Of a stretch of DNA of 64,000 nt, positions 62,677 through 64,000 are shown in pieces (the first letter of the stretch is position 1; the number at the start of each line of letters is the position of its first letter). The stretch comes from RYN-230 sp036497945 (GTDB taxonomy: Bacteria; Actinomycetota; Actinomycetes; Streptosporangiales; Streptosporangiaceae). The notes under the pieces were generated by a model. It saw only the letters and a list, made by a program, of their open reading frames with translations. It did no database searches and had not been told where the DNA came from. The position numbers were made by a program, and so were the translations under genes. The DNA is taken from NCBI GenBank assembly GCA_036497945.1, contig DASXIN010000155.1, positions 48,796 through 112,795 of the forward strand, in the 5' to 3' direction.

Positions 62677-63147
62677 ATGGAAGTCAAGGAACTCGGCCAC
62701 CTGGTCCTGTATGTGCGCAATCTGGATCGTTCCGCCTCGTTCTACCGGGATGTGCTCGGCTGGCGCCAGATCATGGGTGGCCCCGGGGACGAGCCACAGC
62801 CGTTCCGCGCCGCGGCGTTTTCCGCGCCCGGCGGGCGGACCCATCACGAGCTGCTGCTCATCGAGGTGGGCGACGACGCGGCCGGCCTGCCGCCGGGACG
62901 GCGGGTCGGGCTGTACCACTTCGGCCTCAAGGTCGGCGACAGTGACGACGAGTTGCGCGGCGCGCTGGCCACGCTGGAAGCCCACCAGGTCAACGTGGTC
63001 GGGGCCAGCGACCACACGGTGACGCACAGCCTGTACATCACCGATCCGGACGGGAACGAGATCGAGCTGTACGTGGACGTGCCCGGCGTGGACTGGCGCA
63101 ACGACCCGTCCTTGTTCGCCGCCCCGATCCGCCCGCTCAAGCTCTAG
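62677..63147 (+). CDS. VOC family protein (extradiol-dioxygenase-like)
   Basis: A 156-residue vicinal-oxygen-chelate protein with two motifs: GHLVLYVRNLDRSASFYRDVLGW and HSLYITDPDGNEIELYVDVPG. His in GHLVLYV, His in GLYHFGLKV and Glu in NEIELYVD form the 2-His-1-Glu metal site. Length fits one-domain glyoxalase-like dioxygenases such as the CatE-type halves. The ATG with GGAG upstream is preferred over an in-frame start 19 codons earlier. No operon partner. Confidence 0.9.
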   Translation: MEVKELGHLVLYVRNLDRSASFYRDVLGWRQIMGGPGDEPQPFRAAAFSAPGGRTHHELLLIEVGDDAAGLPPGRRVGLYHFGLKVGDSDDELRGALATLEAHQVNVVGASDHTVTHSLYITDPDGNEIELYVDVPGVDWRNDPSLFAAPIRPLKL

Positions 63148-63196
63148 CCGGGTTGCCCGGTCGATCCCACTACGTGGTGAATACGCGGCCGCGGCT

Positions 63197-63313
63197 TCAG
63201 CTGGATAGCAGCGAGGGTTCGTGGGCTTCAGCGTCGGTGAGCCCATCGATGTCGCTGGCCAGGGCGGCCGTGCCATCGCGCAGCTCAGCAAACAACTCCG
63301 CGATCGTGGGCAC
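63197..63313 (-). pseudogene. Possible remnant of a mycothiol/maleylpyruvate isomerase-like N-terminus
   Basis: A 38-residue frame (starting VPTIAELFAELRDG and ending LTDAEAHEPSLLSS) resembles the first helix of the DinB-like maleylpyruvate-isomerase N-terminal domain, in which LTDAELAAPSLLPGW-type sequence is common. The match stops at PSLL and a stop codon follows, so at most this is a broken gene end. It lies between the VOC gene and tRNA-Pro. The rest of 63148-63420 shows nothing else recognisable. Confidence 0.3.
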
Positions 63314-63420
63314 GCCCCATCGTGCATGCCCCCGCCGCACGGCCCGGGAGAATCGGGTCGCGTTGGCGTGGTTGTGCCGGTAAAGCCGGGCCGGAAGTCC
63401 TGTAGGCTGACGGCTGGCAT

Positions 63421-63497
<77 letters not shown>

Positions 63498-63513
63498 TTG
63501 CTTAGCAGGTCAG

Positions 63514-63547
63514 AAGGGGTTTCGGGTTTCCGCCCGGAGCCCCTTTT
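63514..63547 (+). terminator. Rho-independent terminator of tRNA-Pro
   Basis: AAGGGG pairs with CCCCTT across an interrupted stem (inner CGGG/CCCG) and is followed by TTTT, one of the few clear T-run terminators in the window. Confidence 0.7.
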
Positions 63548-63602
63548 CGATCTTCGGGAGCCAGACGGGGAGCCACCCCCGTTGGTGTTTCTTGGTGTCA
63601 GG

Positions 63603-63779
63603 CTACGCGGTTCTGGGCCGCTTCTTGCTGAGGATCTTGTTCATGGCCGTGGCGCCGGTGGCGAGCGCGGGCCTGATCTCGTGCCGGTAGATGGACTCGG
63701 TGACCGTCGTGCCGCTGTGGCCGACCAGGCCGCTGATGTCCTCGATCCGGACGCCGTGAGCGCTGAGGATGGACACGAA
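63603..63779 (-). pseudogene. C-terminal fragment of a tyrosine recombinase (integrase)
   Basis: Fifty-eight residues match the end of a phage/AICE-type integrase: FVSILSAHGVRIEDISGLVGHSG with the conserved His, then TTVTESIYRHEI, in which Tyr is the catalytic nucleophile, and the ALATGATAMNKIL tail. The part upstream, including the RHxxVS Arg and everything before, is missing: preceding codons read RRRDQTAP and have no integrase similarity in any frame to the window edge. The fragment points toward tRNA-Pro, as in elements such as pSAM2 that use tRNA-Pro as attB. Clearly non-functional. Confidence 0.75.
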
Positions 63780-64000
63780 CGGCGCTGTCTGATCCCGCCT
63801 TCGCACCGCCAAGGACCGGGCGTGGCCGTCAGCCTGGTTCGGCGCCGCCCAGGGCCAGACCCTTGACGCTACAACGGAGCCAGAAAATCTGCTCGAAGGC
63901 GGCTTCGGCCAAACCTGACCTGGCCCTGGCCAGCCGATCACCGTGCCATGGGCCGTTTGACGGCCCCGTCCTGACCGCCGTGCCGGTACTCAGGGCGGGG
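63780..64000. other. Unassigned right end of the window
   Basis: No credible gene, RNA or repeat is seen in these 221 bases. They would be the inside or the far flank of the degraded integrative element. Confidence 0.4.

Overview
The window is about 70% G+C. Gene starts often use GTG, consecutive genes commonly overlap by 1-8 bases, and several families are typical of Actinomycetota: a DUF4193 protein, GuaB1, a ferrochelatase with a C-terminal Cys cluster, an F420-type luciferase-like oxidoreductase, and GlnR-like boxes at the ammonium transporter. It is a chromosomal stretch of a high-GC actinomycete, perhaps Streptosporangiales-like. The order is a guess; the phylum is not.

Layout. 1-3069: tail of a polysaccharide deacetylase, then an amino-acid permease and an acetamidase/formamidase in one operon. 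3081-6716 (minus): secreted phosphoesterase, YtcJ-like amidohydrolase and aldo/keto reductase. 6971-8891: DUF4193 protein and a divergently transcribed membrane pseudokinase. 8895-12091 (minus): lytic transglycosylase, ferrochelatase and inositol monophosphatase-like protein. 12229-17555: sugar-lactone oxidase, TetR regulator, Na+/H+ antiporter and GuaB1.

17597-29009 looks like an oxidative sugar-acid catabolic island around an IclR regulator. On one side is an MDR dehydrogenase. On the other are an M24-fold protein that appears to lack its metal-binding aspartates, an unclassified TIM-barrel-like protein, an IlvD/Edd dehydratase with an in-frame purine-rich insertion, a complete CUT1-type sugar ABC transporter and an SMP-30 lactonase. 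Dehydrogenase, lactonase and dehydratase give the first three steps of such a pathway; no standard terminal aldolase is present. 28962-33254 holds a hydrolase, an LLM oxidoreductase and a cyclase/TPP-enzyme pair. 33255-35754 holds terminator-like palindromes, the ammonium transporter and its GlnR-like promoter.

35559-45896 is a LacI-controlled operon with two palindromic operators, an Opp/Dpp-type ABC importer and a GH3 glycosidase, probably for beta-glycoside uptake and hydrolysis. 45942-50536 is a cassette bounded by two near-identical hairpins. It contains a small unknown ORF and a very large HTH-nSTAND ATPase-transmembrane-WD40 protein with 13 highly uniform blades; this is the best candidate for an unusual signalling or defence system. 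50560-56348 (minus) is a fatty-acid or side-chain beta-oxidation cluster (three acyl-CoA dehydrogenases, two SDRs, one VOC protein). 56401-62421 holds envelope functions: DUF2079 membrane protein, NodIJ-like ABC exporter, GtrA and GT51 glycosyltransferase. The right end has a VOC protein, tRNA-Pro(GGG) and the broken C-terminus of a tyrosine integrase pointing at that tRNA, the scar of an integrative element.
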